Shown here in pieces: positions 42,141-54,400 of a stretch of 64,000 bases of DNA. Both the position numbers and the translations under genes were made by a program. The notes under the pieces were generated by a model that did no database searches, was not told where the DNA came from, and was given only the letters and a program-made list of their open reading frames with translations. Numbering within the stretch: the stretch's first letter is position 1; each line of letters starts with the position of its first letter. The stretch lies in the NCBI RefSeq assembly GCF_905163445.1, contig NC_053191.1, positions 4,340,001 to 4,404,000 on the forward strand, written 5' to 3'. Source of the DNA: Pararge aegeria. Taxonomy: Eukaryota; Arthropoda; Insecta; Lepidoptera; Nymphalidae.

Positions 42141-43600
42141 CTTGTAGCTACTTAACTTGGCCCACAAAAGGTTCCAGTTTTCTGATTCCTGACGCCATAA
42201 TTAATTTGGGAATAAACCCCTCCTACTACGAAAACTCGTTCTCGCTCGGAAATCGGCAAAAACTTTTCCAAGAACATCTAGAAAGCGCTGGTGGGCGTCA
42301 TACATCATTTATCATCAAATATCAATTATATAACCAACTCTATCACCCTTATAATAAAAGCCAAATCAAAGCATTACCTTGCACCATTTATTAATTGGAT
42401 ATTTACGTATGTACCTAACTGCTGTAAAAATACGTAGGAAAATACAAAAAAAGTCACGGTGACTTTGCTGTCCTTTTACGTGAGCGTACCTACCTACTGC
42501 CCTTATATGTTTGTCTTGTTAATTAAATCGCGTTGTACCAAATTCTACCTTATATATAATCACTACTTACCCCCTTTATTAATTTCTCTTACTATGAATA
42601 ATATAGTTTAAATTGCTATAATCTTCGACAGTCCTACAGATCTTATTTCTAATTTATTTATTATTTGTATGCATTACCATTCCATATCTTTATACAATAC
42701 GCTCTCTACATACCTGCGCTCTCCTTTCCTCAGGACGCTTACTATCTTGGCTTTAAGCAGTATTGTACTAAAATAACAGCGTTATTTCCTTTAAAATAAG
42801 AATTATTTCTGAAACAACTCCGTCAATAAAATTAATATATTATCGATCTGATTAATATTATTAATCGCTACTTAGAAGTATACAAGAAGTTACATTCTTG
42901 AAGTGTTGTGTTCTTTTTTTGTTTTTCTGAATGATGTGGTTTACAAATAAAGACTGTAAATAAATATTAATGCTTTAAGCGATGGTATAGTAAGTCCCCA
43001 GATCTTTACGTCACAACGAAAAAAACTTTAGAAAGGTTAAAACTCTTAATTGCTATTAATTTAGAAGATCTTTATGATTAATTAATTTATGATCATGTTT
43101 GAATAAATACAATCATACAATACGCTGCTTCTTTAATACAATAAATTAATTATAAATCACACCATATTTGTCTCGTTCTCGCGTATATAAAATAGTAATT
43201 GCATCTATGTGTCTATGATTTTTATTCCGTTACAAAAGTCACAGAACATTTCCTTGCCTTGTTTACTTGGTATTTTATCCTGTATCATAGACGAATAATA
43301 GTAGGGGTTCTCCCAATGTAGGTCCTATGCCACACACCTCGCACACCCAGGCTTGTGAACATTCCTGCAACACGCAATTAGTGCCATTACCCACCATTAA
43401 AGTCGTAAGTCGATGCATTAAGCAGGTACTTTAAACGGCTATAAAATATTATGTATCTGTGGAAATGCCTGACACAATTTATATGGTGTACGAAATATCA
43501 AGAAAAAGTTGGTAGGCCTTATTAATTACACTAGGTTACAAATTTCAACTTGTTTTATGTAACCAGGTATATAACCAAAAATATATTCATGTGTATATCA
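42141..43600. other. AT-rich region, one LINE-E end
   Basis: 42865-42965 ends in 'GAATGATGTGGTTTACAAAT' and 'AAAGACTGTAAATAAA', the end of a LINE-E tail. The remainder has no supported feature. Confidence 0.45.
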
Positions 43601-43604
43601 TAAA

Positions 43605-43980
43605 TAGATTCATCACTTCAACCGAGTCCACTGCTGGACATAGGTCTTTTGTAGAGAATTCCAAAATCCACGGTCCTGGGCCGCTTGTTTCCAGCGGCTC
43701 CGAGCGACTCGTTTGATGTCGTCTGTCCACCTTGTTGGGGGCCGACCAACACTGAGTTTACCTGTGCGGAGTCGCCATTCCAACACCTTGGAACCCCAAA
43801 GTCCATCGATTCTCCGAGCTATATGCCCGCCCATTTCCACTTCAGCTTAGCAACTCGCTGAGCTATGTAGGTAACTCTGGTTCTTCTACGGATCTCCTCA
43901 TTTCTGATTTGATCACGTAGAGATACTCCCGACATTGCTCTTTCCATCGCCCGCTGAGTGATTCTGAATAAATAGTTTAA
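43605..43980 (-). pseudogene. RTE-like LINE RT C-terminal end
   Basis: The - strand frame has 'GGHIARRIDGLWGSKVLEWR', 'LSVGRPPTRWTDDIKRVARS' and 'FWNSLQKTYVQQWTRLK', the terminal region of an RTE-type reverse transcriptase, and a short 3' UTR. 5' truncated by decay upstream of 43980. Confidence 0.88.
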
Positions 43981-43982
43981 TT

Positions 43983-44187
43983 TAATTTATTCAGAAAAAA
44001 ACTGAAGACTTGGCTTGTCGAGAAGGCTTTCTACAGTTATAATGAATTCTTGGTAATTAAAATATTGTGAAGATTGACTTTACTTATTTGTTATTATTAT
44101 ATATAAATGAATTCATATACATTTGCATGTTATAATTTTTTATTTAATAATTACTATGTGACGTATAATATTAACATTTATGAATAA
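43983..44187 (+). mobile_element. LINE 3' end with RT last codons
   Basis: 'RKKLKTWLVEKAFYSYNEFL' is encoded in one frame, followed by an AT-rich stretch ending in 'TGAATAAA'. It resembles the 23400-23702 element and ends next to the Helitron at 44189. Confidence 0.55.
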
Positions 44188-44188
44188 A

Positions 44189-44648
44189 CTAGCTGTTGCC
44201 CGCGACTTCGTCTGCGTTTTATTTTGTTTTTTGATGTGGCATTCAATTTAGTTGTAGTTCTAAAATAATTTAAAGGATTCAGTATCGCTAAGCCTTTAAT
44301 GAGTGGTTTGCTGCGGTCCGCTGAGGAGTTCTGTACTCTATATCCAACCACAATCATCAGATAAACACAAAGATTGGGCAAAATTAAACACATATTACAA
44401 CCTCTATAGTACAAAAATAATTATTTAAATCGGTTATAATTTGTAGAAGTTATGGTGTAAAATCGTCAAACACTTTCATCCACTCTCCCAAGGAACCGAG
44501 AATAATGTCGGGATAAAAAGTATCCTATATTACTTCTAACACTTCCAAGAATATGTGTACAAAGTTTCATGAGGATCGGTTGAGAAGTTTTTGCGTGAAA
44601 GCGTAACAAACAAACTTACATTGACATTTATAACATTAGTAGGGATGA
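44189..44648 (-). mobile_element. Non-autonomous Helitron
   Basis: On the - strand it begins 'TCATCCCTACTAATGTTATA', has 'TTTGTTTGTTACGCTTTCAC' and 'ATAGGATACTTTTTATCC', and ends 'GACGAAGTCGCGGGCAACAG' then CTAG followed by T. About 460 bp, no coding capacity. Confidence 0.88.
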
Positions 44649-44997
44649 CTATTGACTATATACAACTTTTACCTTTAGAAAGGAAGTAGGTAGTAAGTAG
44701 TTTGACAGCTCTTTGTGATAGCTCGTCCGGCGGTAGTACTACCATGCTTATTTCTGCCGCCAATCAGCGTAGATGTGTTCCAGTCTGGGTGCCGGTGCAA
44801 GTTACATGCACATGAGGCCCAAAACCTACACCTCCAGTTAATGTTCATAGAGCCTAAATATGGATATTTTATAAATATAACCAATCATTCATACTACAGC
44901 ACAGCACATACATATTCAGTAATCATTCATACGAAATATTACATACTTGCGATTATTATTTGTGAGTTATATTCATATGTATATATATATATATATA

Positions 44998-45258
44998 CTA
45001 GCGTACCCAGCCCGCTTTGCCGTGCTAGATTTTACTTTATTTCATTTAAACAATGAACTTACATCATTAAATTTTTAATAAAAGCTGTATTTGACAGTTT
45101 GACAGTTCAAAAATAGGAGTGCTCGTCACCAAACTTTACAGGATTACTCAACAAGTCAATCCGGAGATTCCCTGAAAGTTTCATTGGAATCGGTCCAGCC
45201 GTTTCGGAGCCTACACGTAACATACCCACACACTTTCTCTTTTATATAAGTATATAGA
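44998..45258 (-). mobile_element. Non-autonomous Helitron, internally deleted
   Basis: Shares both ends with the copy at 27860-28247: - strand 'TATATAAAAGAGAAAGTGTG' near the start, hairpin 'GCACGGCAAAGCGGGC' and terminal 'TGGGTACGCTAG'. It is about 130 bp shorter in the middle. Confidence 0.9.
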
Positions 45259-45259
45259 A

Positions 45260-46070
45260 TTATAACCTACCTTTTATAAATCTGAAAGTCGGTATTAGTA
45301 GAAATATTGCATCACGTCCCTTTTTTCTACCGTCAAATCATTTCTGTCACAGACCCTAATTTTGGTAACTTGTCTATCTGTTAATGATTAACAGTGATCG
45401 GAATAGGTAGTGAACCTAATTCATAATCAACAATGTCAATAATTATGTGAAAACGGCTTATTTCGGAAGACTGATTTCTTGTTTTTTTTTTCTAAAAGAT
45501 TCGTGAACATGTCAATAGAGAATCACTCCTAAAAACTTGGCAACTATGACAAACAGGGGGAAAGTTATCACCAAGTGTTAGAGATTTTTCGGGATTTCTT
45601 AATATAATCATTTTTGGTATGACATGTTAGGGAATTAATGTCGGTCGGTAAGAGAAACTGATACAAAAAACTTAATAAATTTCCCGTAAGTTTCGGCAGT
45701 TCTAGATAATGTATACATTTGTACTTGTTGAGCTTTTGAATCTCTGTCTACTGAATAACTGAAATAGTCATCAAAAAACCGACTTTTTTAAACCCTCGTA
45801 ACCCTCGTTTTGCTGCGCGTGTAAAAACCGTGCGTGAAAAGTCCTAAATAAATAAACAGTCCACATCTCGGACACGTATTTACAGCCCCCGAGAATGCGC
45901 CCCGTTGCAGTGCATGAATAATGAAACCTCATAAACACTCTACCAACTCGAGTAAGACCGTGTAACTCGAAAGGTTGCACCCCATTGCAGGGTTAAACAT
46001 CGATAAGTCTACGTTTCGTACAAAACCTAGTTTAGCTAGATACCTTTGCCTGTCGGTATCTTATATCTTT
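45260..46070. other. No gene or recognised repeat
   Basis: AT-rich DNA. The frame at 45771-45980 on the - strand has no domain. Confidence 0.4.
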
Positions 46071-46076
46071 AAACGA

Positions 46077-46124
46077 GCAATTCTTGTATATATATATATA
46101 TATATATATATATACAAGAATTGC
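46077..46124. repeat. Perfect 48 bp AT palindrome
   Basis: 'GCAATTCTTG', a TA run, and 'CAAGAATTGC' make a perfect palindrome. A second AT run follows at 46126-46157. Confidence 0.95.
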
Positions 46125-46125
<1 letters not shown>

Positions 46126-46157
<32 letters not shown>

Positions 46158-46518
46158 ATTGGAATCTCCAACGATTTTCATGAAATTTAATATACAGGGG
46201 GTTTCGGGGGCGATAAATCGATCTAGCTAGGATTCATTTTTAGAAAATGTCATTTTATTTGTGTTCTTTTCATTGGAAGAAAAATAACAAAAAGGTGGCG
46301 TTTGGGTAGTCCCAATTTAAACAGAAAAATATGACTTCCTGACATCTATTGGCGAATAATAATACTGTTTTTTTTTAATTGTGATACTTTTTATAAAAAA
46401 TATATATTTATTACGAAAGATAAAAAAATGTTTGTCAAAAATCTCATGTATTACGATGACGATGTAGCAGTACGCTGCATTCGAAATTTACGCGGGCGAA
46501 GCCGCATGGCATATCTAG
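46126..46518 (+). mobile_element. Non-autonomous Helitron
   Basis: Contains 'CTCCAACGATTTTCATGAAA', 'GGGGGCGATAAATCGATC' and ends with the small hairpin 'GCGGGCGAAGCCGC' and 'ATATCTAG' followed by T. The 5' boundary is lost in the AT run. Confidence 0.85.
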
Positions 46519-46519
46519 T

Positions 46520-47215
46520 GTTTATATAAACAAATTAGATCTTATTTCTGAATAGTCTGAAGAATTATATAGTCTGTGATCTATATTACAAACGTTCGAG
46601 TAGGAATTTAAAATGTCAGGAATCTAGATGTAAAGTGTATTAATAAAAAAGAAAAACCGGAATATTGGTACGAGTTGGTTTTGATAGAATATGTATTTGA
46701 AAAAGGAACTCGGCGGGGAATGATAGAGATGTGAATGGACGAAAAGAGAAGGCGCTGTAATCTGTTTTTTTAAATATATGATTAAACTCTGTACAATAAG
46801 AATAAAATGATTCCAAACTTTCCCTGTCTAAGAAGAATCCCACAACCTAACACGGGTAAACTAAAACTGAATGTTCTCTTTGTTCTATAATACTTATATA
46901 CTAACAAGCGGGATAGGAACTGCCTGAAAAGTAGATACATTTAGGTATTCGGTATAGGAGCTTTAATTGTAGACAAAATTTAAGCTATCATTTGTATAAG
47001 GATAGCCAGCGCAGCTACAGCATTAATATACGCTAGTGAGAAAGCCTTTATTTGGTCCGGTACCTAGCACCACTAAGGAAAACTAGACAGCCAATCTGTG
47101 ATGATAAACGATTTATTGGCATGAGATTATGTTAGGTTTATTTCATCATAGCACCTAAAAAATTACTACAAAAGCCAATAGTTCACATCCCTAGGTGTTC
47201 ACTGGAAAAAGCGAC
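46520..47215. other. No gene or recognised repeat
   Basis: AT-rich DNA without supported features. Confidence 0.4.
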
Positions 47216-47219
47216 TCAA

Positions 47220-47280
47220 TACCGCGAAAACTTACAAAATGGCGTCCTGTCAGTTCAGTTGGCGCCAAATTAAACCGCGT
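47220..47280. promoter_or_regulatory. Promoter-like patch with E2F-type sites
   Basis: Contains 'CCGCGAAAAC' and the palindromic 'TTGGCGCCAAAT', both fitting E2F consensus, plus 'AAAATGGCG' and 'TCAGTT'. No convincing first exon follows, so this is a motif-based guess. Confidence 0.3.
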
Positions 47281-48439
47281 ATGTATCATATCGCTCTTTG
47301 ATCTCTGGCCCGCAGGAGTGTTTGTTTAGTACCGCGTCTGTCTGTTTTTCCGCGTTGAAAAGATCCTCGTGAATGGTTGAGAGAGGCCTGTTTCAATAGA
47401 AGATTTATATCGACGGCCGGTGCTATTGCGCGGCAATTTGTGGATATAGATACAGATAAACTACCGTGTTTGAATGGAGGTTTTGTGTGTATGTGCACAG
47501 ATAAAATAGCGCATTTGAAAAGAGGTTTCACGCATGTTTTACATAGGCAATGACTAGGGTTTTTACTATGTAGCATATTTATAGTAGATAAGGAGTATTT
47601 ATTAGTACCAAGTTAGGTTTGTAAATCTAATTTATAATGGGCAGATTAGAAACTAATGAGCTCCGCACACATCCGATCAAATCGGATACAATCGAAAGAT
47701 GTATCGGTAAGGCTAAGGTGTATGCAGTCTTAAAGCTTTTAATATTTAATATTTACAATACTGATAAGAAAAAGTTACGTGAAGAATTTCTTAAAAATTG
47801 ACCTTTTTGTAAAATTATTAACATATCGTCACGCTATTAGTCTGTTCAATGTCCTGATTTTGGGCAATGAATTTCGCAGAGCTCGACACTTCACGCATTA
47901 ACAATAATTTGGACAACTCAATAGTTATAACAATGCATGCTCAGAAGGGGGCACGTTTTCTCTTTTGGTTTTTGGTTTGGTTGTATACCTAGTAAAAAAA
48001 ATTCGTTCTAATAAGTTAACATAATTGAAAATACTCTATAAATATGTATTCTAAAATTGAATTAAAGTGTGTCAAAGCATTAAATTTTCCTCAAAACTAC
48101 CAACCTACTTTATTAAAACACTAAAGTTAATATCAAAGAGTAGACTCACTAAGCGTCGCCGCTTCCACAAATTATATTTTTACGATAACAGTATTAAGTA
48201 GATATTATGGGATTGGGTTTCTATAGCACGTTAGGGATTAGAATATGGCTTTCAATAAAATACCTATATAAAGTGGCTTTTACAAAAATGAAGTCCATTT
48301 TTGAATAGGTATTAATTATGAAAATATCCGTTTCTTTAGGTAAACTTACCGCCGGTTATTTCATTATGAAAACTTTTAAACTCTTTAATGGATATTACGG
48401 TTTATGTGACGTGTAACTTTTTTTTGGAAATTTTATTTA

Positions 48440-48600
48440 TTTAATTTAGCGTTGCGGTTTGCTTTCACGTAGAAACCGATTAGGTGTATGGGTTTAATAT
48501 AACTGCCATATCCCTAGGACGTTAGCCCGTTACGATCTAAGACTGCATCACCACTTACCATCAGGTGATATTGCAGTTAAGGGCTAATTTGTAGTAGAAA
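48440..48600 (+). mobile_element. SINE-B 3' half
   Basis: 'CACGTAGAAACCGATTAGG', 'TTAGCCCGTTACGATCTAAG' and 'CACTTACCATCAGGTGATAT' in order, ending in an A-rich tail. Confidence 0.82.
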
Positions 48601-48754
48601 AAAAAGAACCTTTGTAATACATCAAAATGCCCCAACATTGTGACACTTCAAAGCTAACCCCTAACTTCAAAGCGCAATAAATTTCAACACCAAATCAAGC
48701 GTTTGAAATCACGAAATCCTACAAAATATTTTCTCTAAAGCGTCCTGGCGACAA

Positions 48755-48850
48755 CCAAACCGGAAGTGACGTTGCGTTGCGCGTGCGCTCACTTCCTGCC
48801 GCGTGCGTCCAAAATGGCGGCTGCGAACTTCCGGTGGGATAGGATGTGAC
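48755..48850. promoter_or_regulatory. GC-rich patch with ETS-type sites
   Basis: 'CCGGAAGTGACG', 'TCACTTCCTG', 'AAAATGGCGGC' and 'AACTTCCGGTGG' crowd into 80 bp in AT-rich DNA. This looks like a TATA-less promoter, but no downstream exon is identified on either strand. A similar patch lies at 60055-60145. Confidence 0.35.
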
Positions 48851-49094
48851 GCCGAGGGTGATTTCTCGTATAAATTATAGCGAGGGATGCTGCTTATTGT
48901 TTGCATTTGTATAGTCATTCGGGCTTAGAAGATTTCCCACGCAACGAATTGGCTTTTCCTATTAGATACTGACTCGCAACATGGTTTTCTAGTTATTTAT
49001 TTGTGTCCAATAATCCAAGGTCTAGCTATTAGGTAGTTCTTCTGAATCTTGGCCTATAGTTGTATCTCAAAAGAAAAGCATAAAATATACTTGC

Positions 49095-50285
49095 GATTCG
49101 CAAGTAGGTAAAGCATACAAAACTTGCATAAAAGTGAATTGCTACTTTCAAGCGAGGAAGCAAAACTTGCATAAAAACACTTGCTACTCCCACGCGAGCC
49201 ATTTAATACTTGCATACAATCCACTTTCTACTGTCGTGCGAGGCATACCGAACTTGCATAAAAGTCATTTGCTTCTCCCAAGCGAAGCATACAGAAATTG
49301 CATAAACGACACTAGTCAATTGCTACTCAAAAGTGACGTATATAGAACATGCATAAATGACTCGAGCAATTTTTAGACTAAGCATGGAAAACTTGCATAA
49401 AAAGACACTTGCTAATCACAAACGAGGCAAACAAAACTTGCATAAAATACACTGAAAGACAGTGAAAGACACTTCTTAATTCCAAGCTAAACATACAGAA
49501 CTTGAAAAAAAGTTACTAGCGATTTTATGCGAGACATACCATACTTGCATATAAAACACTTGTTGCACGCATGCGAGACATACCAATCTTGCATAAAAGA
49601 CACTTGTTACTCCAAAGCAAAATATATTTAACTTATGGGAACTCTCCCGATTCCAAGCACACAAAACTTGTATAAAATGAATTTGCTTCTACCAAACGAA
49701 GCATACAGTAGGTACCTGCATAAAGGTCACTAGTTAATTACTGGAATTGTTTTAAATATTACTTTACAAGAAATGGTCATAAATTAGTGTCATCTGCATA
49801 TAGTCTGCGAAAGGTACAGAAGTCATTTGTGGGATTGAGTATACGTTTTTTTAATATGATCCCTCCTAAGGTGATTTTGGACCTGCCAATGCATCAGTTT
49901 AAGGAATTTGTTAAAACACATTTATTACAGCGAGGTTACTATACAATTGACGAATTTCTTAATGACAAGGTTGCTTGGAAGCATCCGGCTCCGCTTTCAG
50001 CTCTCACAAGATAGAAAAATGAATGTTAAAATGTAAAATGTAAATTTTTGATGTTGGAAAAGAGCAACTGCTGAGTTTCTTGCTGAGTCAATACAAACAG
50101 ACAGACTTGACCTTTCAAAAGTGCTTGTCAAAAGGCCTACTTGAAATAAATGAATTTTGAATTTGAATTTGAATTTTTGAATTAAAGACATTTGCTGCTT
50201 CCTAGCAAAGCATACAGAATATACAGCAAATGCATCTTTCATAAAAGACACTAGTAAATTGCATGCGAGGTATACCAAACTAGTT
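49095..50285. repeat. Minisatellite, 43-45 bp unit, about 16 copies
   Basis: The unit core is 'ACTTGCATAAAAGACACTTG' followed by 'CTACTCCCAAGCGAGGCATA'. Unit starts lie near 49122, 49165, 49208, 49252, 49296, 49347, 49391, 49436, 49500, 49543, 49586, 49631, 49666 and 49712. A LINE-G fragment (49750-50180) interrupts it, and two diverged units continue at about 50185-50285. Copies differ by substitutions, so the array is old. Confidence 0.93.
49750..50180 (+). mobile_element. LINE-G RT C-terminus and 3' UTR inside minisatellite
   Basis: The frame 49787-50014 encodes 'YSLRKVQKSFVGLSIRFFNM', 'IPPKVILDLPMHQFKEFVK' and 'DEFLNDKVAWKHPAPLSAL', a jockey-like reverse-transcriptase C-terminus. It is followed by 'GAGCAACTGCTGAGTTTCTT' and 'GGCCTACTTGAAATAAATG'. 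5' truncated, as is usual for LINE insertions. Confidence 0.9.
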
Positions 50286-50329
50286 ATACCTAAGTATTAT
50301 TACACAATAAAACTTACTGGCCGCCATAA

Positions 50330-50460
50330 GTAACAAAAGTATTTACGTAAACTATATATCCAAAAGGTGCCAAATTTCATCAAGATCGAGCTGTCTGAGC
50401 CGAGTTCCGATACCAAATAAACAAACGAACAGACTCTATTATATGAATAAAGTAAAATAT
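50330..50460 (-). mobile_element. Helitron-like fragment
   Basis: 'AATTTCATCAAGATCGAGC' and 'AAATAAACAAACGAACAGAC' resemble the inner 5' region of Helitrons on the - strand; no ends. Confidence 0.4.
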
Positions 50461-50749
50461 GTTCATCATGTATTAGCTGATCGAAATAATTATGGACTCA
50501 TCGCGCCCTCTATTACTAAATACAAAGAATATTAATAATATTGTGCTTATGACGGGGAATTAAGATTGACGCGGCAACATCAATCTATGGGTAATCGTAT
50601 GCTGGTCCGATCTGATTACTCCCCTGATTGTCTTGATTATTGCATATTACCTATTTTATTATTCTACGGTTGTTATTCAGAACTCTATGACGTGTATAGT
50701 CTTTGGTCATAATGGGTAGACGGCTGAAGAACGTATCATTATGACATTT

Positions 50750-51015
50750 GACGACCGACTGGCGCAGTGGGCAGCGACCCTGCTTTCTGAGTCCATGGCC
50801 GTGGGTTCGATTCCCACAACTGGAACATGTTTGTGTGATGAACATGAATGTTTTTCAGTGTCTGGGTGTTTATCTGTATATTATAAGTATTTATGTATAT
50901 TATTCATAAAAATATTCATCAGTCATCTTAGTACCCATAACACAAGCTACGCTTACTTTGGGACTAGATGGCGATGTGTGTATTGTCGTAGTATATTTAT
51001 ATTTATTTATATATT
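50750..51015 (+). mobile_element. SINE-A, full length
   Basis: All blocks present from 'GACGACCGACTGGCGCAGTG' through 'GTTTTTCAGTGTCTGGGTG' to 'GGACTAGATGGCGATGTGTG' and an ATTT tail. One of the least diverged copies. Confidence 0.93.
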
Positions 51016-51184
51016 TATATTTATATTATATCAATCGATAAATTAGTAATTCACAGACAAACTCACATCTTCACACAACTTATTAGGTATATGGTAAGAA
51101 GTATTAGAAGAACTAGTGTAGCATATTAGCATTTCAGTATAGGTATCTTGGCTTTTTGAAGCTTTATGTATAGATTTTCTTCAA

Positions 51185-51420
51185 TTCAATTCAATTTTAT
51201 TTATTTGCTGATACAGGTAAATAGGTGTTACAGGAAAAAAATATATGCCGATCTTAACTGGACCACGCCAAATTGACATGCAAATTGTTTTCAGAGTAGT
51301 GTTAAAAATTTTAATTTGTTACTACTAAGTACAATTAAGATATTGGCAATTACAATGCTTATAATAACATAATACAATTAATAAAATAATAAATTACAAT
51401 TAAGTTTATATGGGCACGTG
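51185..51420 (-). mobile_element. Possible LINE 3' end of another family
   Basis: Begins with 'TTCAATTCAATTTTATTTAT' and 'TGCTGATACAGGTAAATAGG', which looks like an inverted LINE terminus. No other copy in this window supports it. Confidence 0.35.
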
Positions 51421-54400
51421 TCAAAGAATACAAATAAATTAATAATTACTAACAAATGTCATTTTAAATATTCATTAATAGTATAAAAAGAACTATTCTT
51501 ATTGTATCGTGCTTAAAAGTATTACGTTATAAGTTCTTGCAAAGTTCTTTTCGCCAGAAGTTTATCAAAATCTGTTCAGTGGTGTAGGCGTAAAAAGGTA
51601 ACTGACAAAAAGAGTTACTTTCGAATTTATAACATTATTGTATTCATGGTGTTTCTATGGATATAGATAAGATGAGCAATGAGCATATCTTGACATATCT
51701 ACCAATAAGTATACCAATACCTATTCAAAGTTAAGGCCAGGGTTATTGAAGCGTACTGAAAACCACTTAGTATCCATTATTCATACCTATCATCCAATTA
51801 CAAGACCATTTTAACACGTTTCGAAGAAAAATTGCCCAACGCGGGCAGTTAATTCATTGAAATGGCCCCACTTCTAAAGAAAATGCGTTGAAAAAACTCA
51901 TGTGAAAGCTATAATATATTCATTTATAAGCAATAATAGTCACCTGCTTGTCTTTGACTGTAACGTAATTTGAATAATCGCTCGTATTTTGTACTCTGTT
52001 GCCACAGCATAAGTGCCACAGATAAAGAACGCCGCGCACAGAGTAAATAAATTAGTTCCGTGTGGAAGCGCAGACTGTAGTAGATAATTTATCGCTAGAA
52101 AAACAAAAGCAAATTATCCCTAATGATGCTATAATGTTAGATTATTAATTCCTTTAGTGCTAACTTGATGATAATTACAGGCTTTCGGCTAATTTCTATT
52201 GATTATAATCTTTATTGTTACGGACGTAGAACATCTATAATATGAAATATATTTTAAGCGTATAATTTAAGATTTAGATGCTCTAAATATTGTGAATTGA
52301 CTTGCACTTTATACAGCCACATCAAGAAGAATTAACGTTATAATGCAGCTTTATATTATCACTTCCTAGCCCATTCACTTTTGATCCAAGTGGAGGGAAA
52401 ACTCGACAGATGCGTCTTCTAGAAAAACAGTCAAAGACTCAATCTAGAAACCAGGAAGCGAAGTAATTTGTATTAAATTATTCATCCACCAACCAGGTTT
52501 AATAAATGGGCTTTTAGAAAAAAGGAGGAAATTGATACTTGGTACCTAGTAGTAGAGCTTTTTGTGACAGAGCTCGTCCGGGGAGTAGATACTATCCATG
52601 CTTATTTCTGCCGCTAAGCAGCATTGTTGCAATGCTGTATTCCGGTCTGAAAGTTGGAGCGTAGAAAAAGAAAACAATAAAATGTCCGAGATGTTTCATT
52701 TCCTTTAGAGGTGTAAGCACGATACATCTGGTAACAAAAAATCTCCTGATCGAATAATACGTTCTCAGTGGCGTAAGGATTAGTCTCAGCCCTCACCGGG
52801 CTAGCGTCGATGAGTCGAGAGATGAGCGACGACAGTCATGCTAAGACCATCACCAGATGTTTCGTTGGCACTTAAAGTAAAAGAAGGAACCAAAGAAAAA
52901 CTGTTTAAAAAGTTGACATAATATCCAACCACACAGGTTGCATTAGGGGTCTATTCTTTTAATAAGTCACCCTTATCATCCTAGGCTAGTATTCAGGACT
53001 TTGTTACACTGATTTAACCTTATTTGTGTTAAATAACGGAGAGAGCAGACTTGGAGCTACCCATAACATCTCACTGCATCTAAGAATATTAACTATGCTA
53101 ATCACTGCATGGATCTAACTTACCAATATGATGATATTAGCACAATGTACTCTCTCCTCTCTCCCCCCTATCTATGTTGGATGACATTGCTGACACAATC
53201 GTTTTTTTTACAGTTCATTTGTTAAAGTTTATGATACATTGCTAAGATCACGCTCTTAAACCATGCACAATAACAGTTCCTTCTTTCGAAGGCTTCGTTC
53301 AAGAAACCTGTGCACGCTACTGTTAACATACCTATAAGTAAAACACATGCCTACTAACTCTAACTCTTTATTGTATTAAAGAGGTAGTTATCCATGCAAA
53401 GGATGCCACGGGCATAGCTAGTCACTAAATAAAAATAAAGCATAAGAATTCCCAACAATAAGAGAACCCGCGCATGTCCAATAAAAAGCAGAGTTTAGAT
53501 TTCAATTGCCGCAATATTCAGTGCACACAAATTGGACAACAAAGGGCCAAAGAAGTAAAAGAGAAAAGGACATCCTGATTACCATAATTAAAATCCACTA
53601 AACTGATTTATGCCTCTCCAGGCCCCCATCACTTAAGCCTTTCTCTTTATTTAATTGGAAGGATCCTTAAAGACCAATTTCCTTTTTTTTGTCCGATGAA
53701 TCCCAACCGGATATACGGTGTTCTTTGAAAAGGCTGTTTTTAGTCTCCGTTGCAAGGCTCAAAAGCCATATGATATGACATATTTTATTATAGGCAAATT
53801 AGGCGGATATATCAATCTCTTTGGTTTTTGCGTGGGATCGTTTGGTGTACCGCTGCCATCTCCGATGAATAGTTAATAGGGATTTTTGTTGAATATATTT
53901 GCAATGGGACACGCGTCACTGTTTTTTATTAATGGTGGGTAGGTACGGAGATACGTCAATCGGCTGCCGTATTGTGGTCGGTTTTGAACCTCTTTATTTT
54001 TAATTTTTTGTGATTGAATATACTGTGAACCAGATTGGTCGACGCGTCATCAAGGCATAGGAGATCTTTAAATCTTTTAAGCCTTGTTTGGCAGTTTCCG
54101 CAAATTCTGCAGGAGCGTCTTCCTAAAGACTAAAGTCTTTCCTGTCTCCAATAGAGTAAAACTTTTGGTTACCAAGTGTTAAACCTCTTATCTCAGCTAA
54201 GTGTTAACAGCTGGTTGCCTAAGACAAGCCCGGTATGCATGACCAAAAGAACGTAAACAGCAACCGTTTGAAGTGACGAGTTTACTTGCGGTAAATCTAG
54301 AAACTCTTTATTCTTTCTTTTCGCCGTTAATTTGTACGCTAAAGTGGACACGTTCGTTTGGCCTTATCTTTATGTATAATATTTCAACGCTCGCTATCTT

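Noticed and set aside
49095..49740. CRISPR-like array
   Set aside because: Units are contiguous and diverged with no unique spacers, and the DNA is eukaryotic. It is a minisatellite.
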